DNA of 64,000 nt, taken from Novosphingobium silvae. Its GTDB lineage: Bacteria > Pseudomonadota > Alphaproteobacteria > Sphingomonadales > Sphingomonadaceae. Below the pieces are notes generated by a model, which searched no databases, was not told the DNA's origin, and was given only the letters and a program-made list of their open reading frames with translations. The stretch is taken from the NCBI RefSeq assembly GCF_009856825.1, contig NZ_WVTD01000007.1:151543-215542 (forward strand), given 5' to 3'. The position numbers and the translations under genes are program-made. This document shows positions 14,301-23,222 of the stretch, in pieces. Every line of letters starts with the position of its first letter. The stretch's first letter is position 1.

Positions 14301-17300
14301 ATCAAAAACACATGACCGCGCACTGTATTCGCGTTCGTGATCTGTACGCGCTTGCGGAGCGTGTATGACTTTCCGACTTCGCCAACGCCGAATTCCGTGC
14401 CGAAATTGATCAGAATGTCTTGGGCGGTCGCGTTTGCGGAGGTGAGGCCGCGAAACAGTATGCCCGCCCCCGTGAAGCCACCCGCGACGAGTTCAACTTC
14501 GGCCTCGACGATGTACCAACCCGGCTGCATGTTGCTCAGGCCACTGGTTGGCGCGGACGCGACCGTTTGCTGGATGCCTTGGCTGGTCTGCCCCGATGCG
14601 GTGACGAACTGTAGCGCGTAGGGTGAGTTTCGCCCGGTCGTCAGCCTGACCGGGGGTGTACCAGCCCAATTCGCCCAGTTGGCCGGGACGGGCGAACTCT
14701 CTACCCAATCTGCAAAAACAGTGTTGTAGATCGAGGAACCGGTTCCGAGCGAGGCCGCGACGCGCGTGATCGTCTCTGCCGCTGCCTGAGACGCTGACGC
14801 CTGCGTGGCGCTGGCCGAGGCAGCCGAGGCACTGGACGATGCCTCACCGGCTTTGGTATTGGCGGTTACCGCGCTGGCGGATGCAGCCGCCGCGCTTGTG
14901 CCCGCCTCGCCTGCCTTTGTCGTGGCCGTGCTTGCGCTAGTCGCCGCCGCATCTGCCGAGACCTTTGCACCGGCTTCGCTCGTGATGTCGATGAACTCGA
15001 TAGACGCGATTTGGATGATGCCATTGCTCGTGCTGCCCGTGCGACGGACCAGAGCACGAGCCTCCACGCCGGGGAAACCGGTTGTGTTCTCCAGCGTGAA
15101 CGTCTGCCACGTCGTGGTCACGGTGTCGGTGCGAGATGGATAGCTACCCGCGCCAGTGCCCGTGTCGGTCAGCCCGATCATGAAGCTGACCATTTGCGCC
15201 GTGCCCGAGGTCGTCCGGGCGCGGACGTTGAGGCGATAGCGCTTGCTCGAATTGTGCGTGAGCCACCCGAGGTTTGAGATGTCGAGGTCGCCCGCGACAT
15301 TGTTCATCTGCGCCACAGTCCCGACCCCCGAAACGGTCGGGAAATAGAGGTTGGCGTTGCCCAAGCCGAAGCTAGCGCGCGTGGGAAGACCCTGATAGTT
15401 GCTCGCCCAATAGCTGCCGTTCTGCGCGAAATCGTTCGGAAGGACTGCACCGTTCGCCGCAGCCATCTGAGCACCCGAGAAACTCGACGCTGCCGCCACC
15501 GCGCTGTTGTTGGCAGCCGTGGCGGAGTTGCCTGCGTTGGTCGCTGACGTGTTCGCGCTGGAAGCAGAATTAGCGGCAGCGGTGGCCGAGTTCGCGGCAG
15601 CCGCCGCAGTCGTGATGTCTTCTATCACCAGCGAAGCGACCTGCATGACCGATCCGGTTTGGACGCGGACCAGCGGGCGCAAGTATGCCGTTGTAGTCGC
15701 CGGATCGGCGGTCATTTCCACCGAGACCGTCGTCCAATCGGTGTTTGCTGCCGGGAGCGACGTTAAGTTGTTCGCACCCAATTGCGCACCCGCGCTAGTC
15801 AGCCAAACGATGTACAGGATACCGTTCGTCGAGCCGCTCAGGCAGCGATAGCGGGCCGTCACGCGGAAACGGCGACCCGGTGTGTAGGTCATCCAGCCCA
15901 AAGCCGCTATGTCGCGCGTGCTGCTTGTACCGTCGAGTTGCGCAACGGTTCCTATACCTGAGACGCTGGGGAACGTGATGCCGGTGGCGCTGGCGGTAAT
16001 CGATGCGCGAGTCGGTACCCCCGAGAACGTGGTTGACCAGTAGGTGCCGCCGTTCGTGAAATCACTCGGCAGGATTGTTCCGTTGGCCACCGTCTGCGTG
16101 GCTGCCGCCGCACTGGAGGCCGAGATGCCAGCCTGAGTGGTCGCGGTCGAAGCCGAACCCGCAGCATTGTCGGCAGACGTAGACGCATTGGCAGCAAACG
16201 TCTGAGCCTGCCCACGGGCAGTTTCAGCCAGAGTTTTGGCGGTAGTTGCAGCGGTTGCCGCAGTGCCCGCATCGGTCGCCGACGTGGCAGCCGATTTGCT
16301 CTCGGTGATATCCTCCAGCATCGCATAGTCGATGGCAAGCTGACCAGAGACAGGGCTTGGACCATTCATGATCAGGAACAGCTTGCCCCAGACCTTGTCA
16401 GACGCCCACGTGCGGACGGTGCCCGCACCAAATTCCGCCGTTACAGTATTCCAGCCTTGTGAGAGAGACGGTGCATCAAGTTCGACATTGCCGCCAGTAT
16501 TGCCGATAGCGGCATCGCTCCGCACGTGCATACCGAAGCGCAGCGGGACGCCCGCGACAGACGCATAGACCCTGATTGTGATGCGATAAGTGCGGGCGTT
16601 CGAGATCGGCTTGATCTCGCCAGCGATGTCCGCGCGCGAATTCGCAGGCGTTAAAAGCACGTTGGACGCGCCCTGATAGCTGGCCTGAATCTGCCCGCTC
16701 GCGCCCCCCGCCTGCGTGTTGCCTGTGTAGGAGTTGGTCCAATTGACCAACGCCGCGTCGAAACTGGCATTGCTCTGAAGGCCCATCGCGGTGGCGGATG
16801 CCAAAGCTTGAGTGGCAGATGACGAACTCTGCGTTGCCGAGGTGCTGGCATTGCCTGCCGCCGTCTCCGCGCTGGTCTTAGAATTCGATGCCGCCGTTGC
16901 GAACTGGCCCGCATTGGTTGCGCTGGTGTTCGCGCTCGATGCCGACGTTGCCGCAGCATTTGCCGAACCAAGCGCAGCAACCTCAGAAGTGACGTCCACG
17001 ATATCGAGCGAACGGACCTCGACGGTCGCGCCTGCGGCGATGGAGAACTCAGCTTGCATAGAAACGAACGGATACGCGCCGGTCGATCCGACAAAATCGT
17101 GCGTTGCGGTGAACCATCCCATTGCGGGGGTCACCACGGTGTTCGTCCCGGCAGTGAAGTTCGCCTGAGTGCCGGTCTCCTGCCACAGAAGCCCGAATGA
17201 GCGCCCCGTCACATTGCCGTCGATGGCTCGGAACACGACCGTCGCTCGGTAGGTACGTCCCGGCGCGTTGGGCAGAAGTTTGCGGGTCTTGGGGTAGCTG

Positions 17301-20300
17301 CTGACCGCTGACGTCCCGGCGTTCGTTACGAAGTAGACGTTGCCCACACCACTGACATTGCGGAAACTTGTGTCCGGGATCGAATTCGTGGTGGCGAAGG
17401 GATTGGCGGTAAGGAAGAAATACTTACCCTTGTCCTCGAACGTGCTCACGCCCCCGCGCTGCGTCGCAAGCTCCGCCGCGCGCTGCGCGTTGGCCGCGTT
17501 CGTGGCCGATGAGGCCGAGACACCAGCCTGTGTGGCTGCCGTCGAGGCCGACCCGGCTGCACTGTCTGCGCTACCGCTGGCGTTGGAGGCGAAGGTCTGC
17601 GCCTGCCCGCGCGCGGTCTCCGCAGCGGTCTTAGCCGTGTCAGCCGCACTCGCGCTGCTACCTGCGGCACCCGCAGACGTGTTGGCTGCCGAGGCCGAGC
17701 TTGCCGCAGCCGTGGCCGAACCTGCCGCCGCCAATGTCTGTGTCACGTCGGTGATAGAGAGCGAGGAGACTTGCACCACGCACCCGGCAGATGCTTCGAA
17801 ACGTATCCACGGGCGGATATAGACAGTTCCGGCCCCTGCATCGGCGGTCATCTCGAAAGCATGTGTCTGCCAATCAGTGGTGGTCGAGCGCGCGCTGTTC
17901 GGGCTGCCTGTATCGGTGGCACTTTCACTGAACGACGCGCGATAGACACGTGCGGTCGTCGAACCCGAAATCGCGCGATATACTGCCTCGATCCGGTAGC
18001 GCTGACCCGCTTTCCAGTTCATCCATCCGAGTGGCGCGACGCCGCGTTGTGCAGATGCATCGATCTGTGCAACCCGCCCAACACCCGCGACAGTCACGAA
18101 CGTGATGCCCGCTGCGGGGGTCGCCGCAAGGCTTGCGCGGGTGGGCTGACCGGAGCCAGTTGGTCCCCAATATTTCCCATCCTCATCGAAGGCCGAAGGC
18201 AGGATCGGCCCGTTAGCTGTCGTCAAAGTGGCTGCATTTGCCGCCGTGCTTGCGACGCCTGCCGAAGTGCTGGACTGCGTTGCCGATGCTGCGGCTTCAG
18301 ATGCCTTGGTTGTGGCAGTTGCGAGAGCGCCTTCGGCTGCATTCTTGGCGGCGACGGTGGCATCTGAGCGCGACTTCGCAGCGTTCTCGACCAACACCTT
18401 GAGATTGGATTCGGCGGCGTAATAATCGGAGAAGCGAGCGTTATGGGTCGCAACGACCACCGTCGTCTTGACCGTGGTGTTGGTCAGCGCCGGGGTAAGG
18501 CCATTGAGGTAGGTGGTGAGCGCATCACGGGCATTGACCAGCGCAGTGGTGGAAATGCTGTAGACACCAGCTTCCGCGATCAGCGCCGCCGCCGCCGCGA
18601 CGATCCGGTCACGCTCACGGATCACCGCAGGCTTTTCCGACGGCATCAGGACTGTGTCGCTGATCAAGTCGTTGACGTTGGTGTTCATCGCCGCGAGGGT
18701 GGTATTCGTGCCTCTGATCAGAATGGTGTCAGAGAGGATCGAGCCCGGTGTCAGCTTGTCCGCCGAAATCGCCGGAATGTGGGCCTCCGTGAGGACGGGG
18801 ACTTTTTCGACCGGGGTGACGGGGAGAACGTCCTCGTGCAACTCGCCGAAAATGATTTCGGCGGGGACGGGCGGCAGCACGTTCGCGGGAATTTTGTCCG
18901 TGATGTTCGCACCCGGAACCGCTCCGAGGGCCGGTCCCTCGATTTTGATAGTGGTTGCAGAGACGCGCGCCGAGAATGGGCTCGCATTCCCAGACCTATC
19001 GACGCTCTTCAACCAAAAGTAGCGGGTAAGGCCGACAGCCGTTTCAGGAGGCTGCGCGACGGTGGTGGTGCCGGGCGAAACCGTCTCGCTCGCAAATAAC
19101 GTCGCTGTCGCGGGATCGTTGGTTTCCGATGAGTAGATGTCCACACGCACGAGATCGGCAGCGGCATCGTTTTTCCAGCCAATGACATAGCGACCATATG
19201 AATCTTCGGTGTAGATATCGACGGGGGGCAGGGGGGCAACTTCGTCCTTCGCCACCTTGTGTGTGATCGTATCTGACCAATCGCCGACCACGCCTGCCGA
19301 TGACTTCGCACGGACGCGCACGTCGTACTCGACATTGGCTAACGCGGGGATCGTCGCGGTAGCCGCTTGGCCTGCCGGGTAGTAATCCCACTCATTCATG
19401 CCAGCCTTGCTGACCGCGACCTCATAATCTGAGATGCCGGTCAATGCGGTCCACTTGACGATCAGCTTGGCATTCTGCGCATCGTCGAGCGACGATGTGA
19501 CGCCAGCCTTAGCCAAGGTCACCTTAGCTGGCCTGATGTCGCGCCATTGCACGTATGCGCCGACGCCCGCCGCAATGTCTTCGGCAGGGACGCCACCAAC
19601 CTGCGTCCCCGGAGGTGCGCCGACCGTCGCGCCGTCCTGCGGCTTGGCAGGACCAGTGACTGCCTGCCACTGGAATGCCTCACCGCCAGCGGTCACCGGG
19701 CCATAGATCGTGCGATCCGATACCGCGCCGCTGCTCGACCGGTACGAGATCGCAACCTGATATGCGGTGTTCGACGTCACCGTGCTGATTTCGATAGCCG
19801 TGGTATCGCGCGAATAGGTGCCACCCTGCTGCCAGTCGGCGGCACCAACTGGGCGGTACTCGACGATGATCGCCGCCGCGTAGGGGTTATCCCGCGCTCC
19901 ACCGACGCGGATGATCGGCTTCGTACCGGTTGCGCTTGTCAGCGTGCTTCCGGTCACGATCCATGCGGTCGATTCCGGAGCGGCAAGGTCGGTCTTGTCA
20001 TAGCCGGTGAGCGCGATAGTCGGCGGGGCGATTTGGCTCTGTCCGAGCGCAAACGCGTGTTTGGCGTCGTTTTCGCTCTTGAGGGTGAGGGTGACAACCT
20101 GATCGGAGGGGTTGTATTCGCGGTTGATGACTAGGCATTTGGTCGCGCCCGAGGCGATTTCGGGCACGTTGACCGTGACTGCATCGCCAACACGATAAGA
20201 GAGGGCGCGCAGCTTGAGACCCACCGTGAAAGTGAGCATCTCACGCGAGTTCACAAGATTGTACGTCGCAAGCTGGTGAGCCTGCTTGGCCTGCTGCACC

Positions 20301-21517
20301 ATTGTGAATTCGACTTCCTTAGAAGCCTTGAATCCAGCGTCCTCCTCGATGTAGACGGTCGAAGTGACCTGCTCGCCGGAAACCATTTTCCAGAACTGCG
20401 ACGGTTCACGGTAGGTCGGGGCCACCGTGTTGTAGCGCTGGCGCAGCGAGGCCGAGTTCTGGATTTCGACATCTCGAATGACATCGGCAGCAACAATGGA
20501 TGCTGTGGTGGTCAGCGGTGTATTGACGAAACACGAAATCTGAGCGCCCCGAGCGATGGGCACACCGCCGCCAGCGGCGAGGATCGTGGACAGGACCGCG
20601 AACTTGTCATCCGAGGTCGAAGCGACACCGCCGCACTTCCAGTTATTAGCATCGGCAACGTTCGCACCGCGTACGAATGCGGCAAAATCGACCTCAGAGG
20701 GCAGGGCACCAATACCCACGACCTTGCGGCCATTCTCGTACTTACCAAGCGTCCAGTGCAGCGCGCAGAGGTAAGGATTCTCGGAAAATGCCCATGTCGA
20801 AGGTGTGGCGAGACGCTGTGATCCCGACCCACCCGGATAAGTCGAATCCTTGCGCGGATCATATACTTTGACACCGCGAACGGTCCAAAGAAGCTTCGGA
20901 AACCCTTGCGGGAACTGGTCCGAGTCATAGTCAGCATAGACCAGCGCGAGCGCATGGCCGGATGCCTTGCCGGGTGCCTTCGGAGAGGGGCCGTAGGAGC
21001 CGAAGCCTTGCGAAATAGTGGTAGGTGAGGGCGCTTCGCCGACAAGCCAGCGCTGCGCGAACTTGTTGCGATACAGCTTTTTGGACGCAGGCGAGGTCGA
21101 GGTGACCATCGAGATCGCCGTGGTCGGATCGCCAAAGAAATTCAGCCCGACGTCATTGGCATAGGCCGCATCGACGCCCGCGATTGGACCCGCCGCAGAC
21201 AGTGCAATGGCGAGCCAACGGTAGCGGTTCTCTTTGCCTGAGAGTTCGTCATAGACCACCGTGCCGCCGGTGGCTGTGCGACCGTACAGCACAGGTACTG
21301 CCGCCTTCGAACTCGTGAGGGTGTCTAGCTGTGTGCCTGCGCTCGACGGCTTGGGGACCTGCATCGTCAACATGCTGACCGCCATCAGGGCCGCGCCTGC
21401 GACCGTTGCAATCGTCGCGAGGCTGATGCCCGCAATCGCAGCCGTGACACCGACAGCAGTCATCACGGAACCGGCTGCGAGGAATGCCGCACCGAGGATC
21501 GGGATTGCCATAGGCAT
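11378..21517 (-). CDS. Giant central tail fibre / host-specificity protein (J-like), 3379 residues
   Basis: The start at 21517 overlaps the upstream stop (TAATG). Layout: a hydrophobic glycine/alanine-rich N-terminus; a J-type hub domain (about residues 40-500, including VPVLYGRTATGG); fibronectin-III-like domains (about 550-870); then a long stalk in which Ala/Ser/Thr-rich coiled segments (such as SASAANTSAG and AETARGQAQTFA) alternate with about nine jelly-roll, carbohydrate-binding-like modules recognisable by repeated starts (ANGPILPSAFDEDGKYW, ANGTILPSDFTNGGTYW, ANGAVLPNDFAQNGSYW). Near the end about two dozen ten-residue repeats (NTINGDRITA, GTLNASKIVA) form rods, capped by NVLRVKLGDLSK. 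J-like proteins bind the host receptor; specificity here is unknown. Confidence 0.88.
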   Translation of the reverse strand: MPMAIPILGAAFLAAGSVMTAVGVTAAIAGISLATIATVAGAALMAVSMLTMQVPKPSSAGTQLDTLTSSKAAVPVLYGRTATGGTVVYDELSGKENRYRWLAIALSAAGPIAGVDAAYANDVGLNFFGDPTTAISMVTSTSPASKKLYRNKFAQRWLVGEAPSPTTISQGFGSYGPSPKAPGKASGHALALVYADYDSDQFPQGFPKLLWTVRGVKVYDPRKDSTYPGGSGSQRLATPSTWAFSENPYLCALHWTLGKYENGRKVVGIGALPSEVDFAAFVRGANVADANNWKCGGVASTSDDKFAVLSTILAAGGGVPIARGAQISCFVNTPLTTTASIVAADVIRDVEIQNSASLRQRYNTVAPTYREPSQFWKMVSGEQVTSTVYIEEDAGFKASKEVEFTMVQQAKQAHQLATYNLVNSREMLTFTVGLKLRALSYRVGDAVTVNVPEIASGATKCLVINREYNPSDQVVTLTLKSENDAKHAFALGQSQIAPPTIALTGYDKTDLAAPESTAWIVTGSTLTSATGTKPIIRVGGARDNPYAAAIIVEYRPVGAADWQQGGTYSRDTTAIEISTVTSNTAYQVAISYRSSSGAVSDRTIYGPVTAGGEAFQWQAVTGPAKPQDGATVGAPPGTQVGGVPAEDIAAGVGAYVQWRDIRPAKVTLAKAGVTSSLDDAQNAKLIVKWTALTGISDYEVAVSKAGMNEWDYYPAGQAATATIPALANVEYDVRVRAKSSAGVVGDWSDTITHKVAKDEVAPLPPVDIYTEDSYGRYVIGWKNDAAADLVRVDIYSSETNDPATATLFASETVSPGTTTVAQPPETAVGLTRYFWLKSVDRSGNASPFSARVSATTIKIEGPALGAVPGANITDKIPANVLPPVPAEIIFGELHEDVLPVTPVEKVPVLTEAHIPAISADKLTPGSILSDTILIRGTNTTLAAMNTNVNDLISDTVLMPSEKPAVIRERDRIVAAAAALIAEAGVYSISTTALVNARDALTTYLNGLTPALTNTTVKTTVVVATHNARFSDYYAAESNLKVLVENAAKSRSDATVAAKNAAEGALATATTKASEAAASATQSSTSAGVASTAANAATLTTANGPILPSAFDEDGKYWGPTGSGQPTRASLAATPAAGITFVTVAGVGRVAQIDASAQRGVAPLGWMNWKAGQRYRIEAVYRAISGSTTARVYRASFSESATDTGSPNSARSTTTDWQTHAFEMTADAGAGTVYIRPWIRFEASAGCVVQVSSLSITDVTQTLAAAGSATAAASSASAANTSAGAAGSSASAADTAKTAAETARGQAQTFASNASGSADSAAGSASTAATQAGVSASSATNAANAQRAAELATQRGGVSTFEDKGKYFFLTANPFATTNSIPDTSFRNVSGVGNVYFVTNAGTSAVSSYPKTRKLLPNAPGRTYRATVVFRAIDGNVTGRSFGLLWQETGTQANFTAGTNTVVTPAMGWFTATHDFVGSTGAYPFVSMQAEFSIAAGATVEVRSLDIVDVTSEVAALGSANAAATSASSANTSATNAGQFATAASNSKTSAETAAGNASTSATQSSSSATQALASATAMGLQSNASFDAALVNWTNSYTGNTQAGGASGQIQASYQGASNVLLTPANSRADIAGEIKPISNARTYRITIRVYASVAGVPLRFGMHVRSDAAIGNTGGNVELDAPSLSQGWNTVTAEFGAGTVRTWASDKVWGKLFLIMNGPSPVSGQLAIDYAMLEDITESKSAATSATDAGTAATAATTAKTLAETARGQAQTFAANASTSADNAAGSASTATTQAGISASSAAAATQTVANGTILPSDFTNGGTYWSTTFSGVPTRASITASATGITFPSVSGIGTVAQLDGTSSTRDIAALGWMTYTPGRRFRVTARYRCLSGSTNGILYIVWLTSAGAQLGANNLTSLPAANTDWTTVSVEMTADPATTTAYLRPLVRVQTGSVMQVASLVIEDITTAAAAANSATAAANSASSANTSATNAGNSATAANNSAVAAASSFSGAQMAAANGAVLPNDFAQNGSYWASNYQGLPTRASFGLGNANLYFPTVSGVGTVAQMNNVAGDLDISNLGWLTHNSSKRYRLNVRARTTSGTAQMVSFMIGLTDTGTGAGSYPSRTDTVTTTWQTFTLENTTGFPGVEARALVRRTGSTSNGIIQIASIEFIDITSEAGAKVSADAAATSASTATTKAGEAGTSAAAASASAVTANTKAGEASSSASAASASATQASASQAAAETITRVAASLGTGSSIYNTVFADWVESSPVPANWANWAGTPPVRLTTGRNSPYALQFVTASGQTSQGIQQTVASAPTSGLSNMQPGWYIVEAEVELVAGGFTGAGILFRGLTSANATAQDILINFGTEFGVGEVGKSYTLRKRVQITNANTVRGHVFLMSQWLNFGASTAKTLNVYRVSVRPENFAEASVTTQAGSITALEGKTSAYWQTVANAGTGQAIISARVDNAGTANITMAAGEIVLATSATGNVFQKALVVDGAGNATLAAKLKAGAVETDHITANAVNSGKIAAGSIQTNHMVAGSINGDRIAANTLTADKIAANSITARELSLADLTNLAPNGDLITAQGFPTSGRVAIAADAANAYAGKANVLVVTPAASAGWVALANSTFGVEAGEQVYFEIVARAAEGAAGRADVQIRWERPDGSQTSTATVGVSSAATTWTRATVNATAPANSTQGRLQFYASNTAGNFYIGQIRIYRKNGANLIVDGSITTNHMAANSITAAKIAGGTITGNEIAANTTSASKLQISGENLFPDPYCQDINWWKGPSQGTFAETGRVTPVNASNAYNVGWEMIPAPDKSLIGRVGGSKGFWQLWSGNSNDGYRGTETTQVIAPSIYCKPSTTYEVGIGCTNGSNRAVNVYVQYFNAAGANTSTVLAMTFAAGDQSTILQRAKVTTNSAAVSIRIFWETPSGTAFTGFIDVGGVTLREAAGGTMIVDGTITGNLIAANAIQTSKLDAGAVTAEKIQSGAVTTDKMTANTINGDRITAGTLNASKIVAGSITTTQMTANTINGDRITANTLNASKIIAGTITTDRMTANTINGDRIQAGTLAADKIIANSISSAQIAAGAISADKLTIGMGGNLLLGAGQNVNPNSFMDINDSAGGAHFEKNGKGEWLLGSSQFSYGGGAVGDAWNLPDRSTWCLRQVNGTQYGSGYSDCFYVRPMAQANGGAREFDVEPGRTYEYSIYTGAHRCRAQVYLQLLDPNWNHIGYVGGDANATNDEEAAGGTHLGGYKRIWVRATMPANCRFVRIMTRKYNTKSGQSDSYLFMAKAMFAETSPAATTLMSWTPGSVTVIDGANIVTPNISAITANIGTLRTASSGQRVEISDNVIKVFDASNVLRVKLGDLSK
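12200..12619 (-). repeat. Fourteen consecutive decapeptide-coding repeats with a 90-bp higher-order unit
   Basis: This 420-bp stretch codes for fourteen ten-residue repeats of the form G/N-T-I-x-x-D/S-K/R-I-x-A. Within it a 90-bp unit (three decapeptides) recurs. For example, GATCTTGGACGCGTTCAA starts at 12356 and again 90 bp later at 12446, and GCGGTCGCCATTGAT flanks both. Shorter blocks of the same decapeptide occur near 13.2-13.3 kb and 13.8-14.0 kb. Confidence 0.8.
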
Positions 21518-21939
21518 TAGATGACCCTCCATGCCACGGTGCAGACGTGGGCAGGGCCGCGCATGACCTCACCATTCGCGAAGCCGATAAGATGCTCGCC
21601 GGGGTCAATCATGACACCGAGCGCGGTCCATTCTTTGCCGTCCTCGCCACCGGGAAATCCGACCACGTCGCCGGGAAGGGCCATCGCAGGCGGGATGCGC
21701 TCGAAACCATAGGCGTCGATGAAGTCCTCCATCGAGGAGCACCCCAGCGCAGTCATCGCGCGCCGCGCGCCAATTTCCGTAGAGTAGTTGCGCGCCTCCG
21801 AGAGCCGGGTTTCAAAACCCATGTTTTCAAGGTGACGGCCTGCGAGTATTCCGCAATCGGCGGTGCCCCAATTGAATGGCTGGCCGAAGAATTCATCAAT
21901 GGTAAGCTGGGTTTTCTGGACGCGTTCGAGCAAGTTCAT
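21517..21939 (-). CDS. Tail-tip protein with NlpC/P60-like Cys motif (DUF6950-like)
   Basis: The 140-residue protein contains FNWGTADCGILAGRHLENMG, the W-x-x-x-D-C signature of the DUF6950/NlpC-P60-related family found between tail hub and J-like genes. It also has a later GDVVGF-type strand. These cell-wall peptidase-like proteins help the tail tip cross or modify peptidoglycan or assist fibre assembly. The Cys near residue 29 would be the nucleophile; a clear partner His is not obvious. TAAATA ends four bases before its ATG. Confidence 0.7.
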   Translation of the reverse strand: MNLLERVQKTQLTIDEFFGQPFNWGTADCGILAGRHLENMGFETRLSEARNYSTEIGARRAMTALGCSSMEDFIDAYGFERIPPAMALPGDVVGFPGGEDGKEWTALGVMIDPGEHLIGFANGEVMRGPAHVCTVAWRVI

Positions 21940-21975
21940 GCTCTATTTATTCAGGCGACCATTCCCCACGTCGGA

Positions 21976-22623
21976 TCACTTTTTGAACAAATAGCTGTAA
22001 TCTTTGGTGCCGATTGTGGGAGTCGCCGTCGTCGATGGTGTTCCTGCATCACCACCCCAAAACTTCGCTACCGTGGAATCGACGTTGAAGTTGAAGCCGG
22101 TCTCTCCGGGCCAAATGGCTTGATGCCATTCCTTGTTGAGCGCTTCGCCTTCGTTGGTGGCGAACATCCGGTCATAGGCCGAAACGGTGACGAGTTCGCA
22201 TGATTGCGCGTTGGGCTGCACGTGCGTGACGACGGTGTCGAGACGACCGCTCCAGAGGAGTTCGGTGCCGATCACCGCTCCAGTCATGTCATTGACTGTG
22301 CCGAACCAGATGCGCACCCGGCTCCCCTGATTCTTGGGAGCCGACAATTCGCCGATGGCGTTGGCGCTTGGAGGCATCAGCGACAAGCTGACCGATGGTG
22401 CCTCCGATGCAATCTGCTCCGCGATGGTGTCCATACCGCCGAGTGTCCCGAAGATGGGATCACGCCCCGCGAACGTGGTCGCAACACCATCCACGGACAG
22501 GGATAGCGAAGCGCTGCCGTCGAGGAGATTGATGGCGGTGCCGGTGGATTGCAGGTCGATGCGCACAGCCTGAAACATCCGCAGAGACGGGGCCGCGAGG
22601 CTGGTGAGAAGCGCCGCGTCCAT
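21976..22623 (-). CDS. Phage tail-tip (hub-like) protein
   Basis: The 215-residue protein overlaps the upstream stop at TGATG. It is beta-rich (ASLSLSVDGVATTFAGRDP) with a later SAYDRMFATNEGEALNKEWH segment resembling hub or baseplate proteins encoded between the distal tail protein and the peptidase in many alphaproteobacterial siphoviruses and gene-transfer agents. Assignment depends mostly on order. Confidence 0.6.
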   Translation of the reverse strand: MDAALLTSLAAPSLRMFQAVRIDLQSTGTAINLLDGSASLSLSVDGVATTFAGRDPIFGTLGGMDTIAEQIASEAPSVSLSLMPPSANAIGELSAPKNQGSRVRIWFGTVNDMTGAVIGTELLWSGRLDTVVTHVQPNAQSCELVTVSAYDRMFATNEGEALNKEWHQAIWPGETGFNFNVDSTVAKFWGGDAGTPSTTATPTIGTKDYSYLFKK

Positions 22624-23192
22624 CAGTACGCCTCATCAATCTGGAACGAGAGACCGAGGTTCTCGGCAATTCCGACCGACCAGCTTTGTGAATTGCCAGA
22701 GACGAAACCCATGATCTTAGGCGTTTTGAAATCGACCGTGTCACCAACCGCCACAGGGGTCTTGAGCGCAGGCTGGATCGTCAGGTTGTTGCCGGTCACG
22801 GCAGTGATCTGGTGGAGGTAATGGATGGATGCCTTTTCGATGGAGAAAAGTTGGCCGACGACCTTGGCTGCACCGCCACCCGAGATCGTTATCTGCCGAC
22901 CGCCCGTAGCTGCGGCTGCGATGGTGCCGGCACTCCACTTCGATGTGTCGATGCCGGGTTGCGGCACGGCCATGATGACGAGATCGGATAGGCCCCCGAT
23001 CAGTGCTGCGATGACTGGCCCTGCCTGCCTCGCAAACATCTTGCGGCAGTCCACTGCGACCGACCACTTGTCGCCAAGCCGCGCGATACGCTGGATGGGG
23101 CCACTCAAGAAAGGCTTATGGTCAACCGCAGATGAGTTGAGGGTGATATCGGTCTTACTGCCGAACGGAAGCGACGGGAAAGTGATTGCCAT
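22623..23192 (-). CDS. Distal tail-like protein
   Basis: The 189-residue beta-rich protein directly follows the tape-measure gene, where distal tail proteins normally lie. It begins MAITFPSLPFGSKTDITLN and contains WSVAVDCRKMFARQAGPVIA and a glycine-rich ISGGGAAKVVG turn. TAAATA ends four bases before the ATG, and the stop overlaps the next start. Confidence 0.6.
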   Translation of the reverse strand: MAITFPSLPFGSKTDITLNSSAVDHKPFLSGPIQRIARLGDKWSVAVDCRKMFARQAGPVIAALIGGLSDLVIMAVPQPGIDTSKWSAGTIAAAATGGRQITISGGGAAKVVGQLFSIEKASIHYLHQITAVTGNNLTIQPALKTPVAVGDTVDFKTPKIMGFVSGNSQSWSVGIAENLGLSFQIDEAY

Positions 23193-23222
23193 TCAATATT
23201 TATCCGGCCATCACTTTTCCAC

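Noticed and set aside
12300..19100. Many open frames on the plus strand opposite the giant fibre gene
   Set aside because: They mirror the Ala/Ser/Thr repeats of the fibre and have no starts or motifs of their own.
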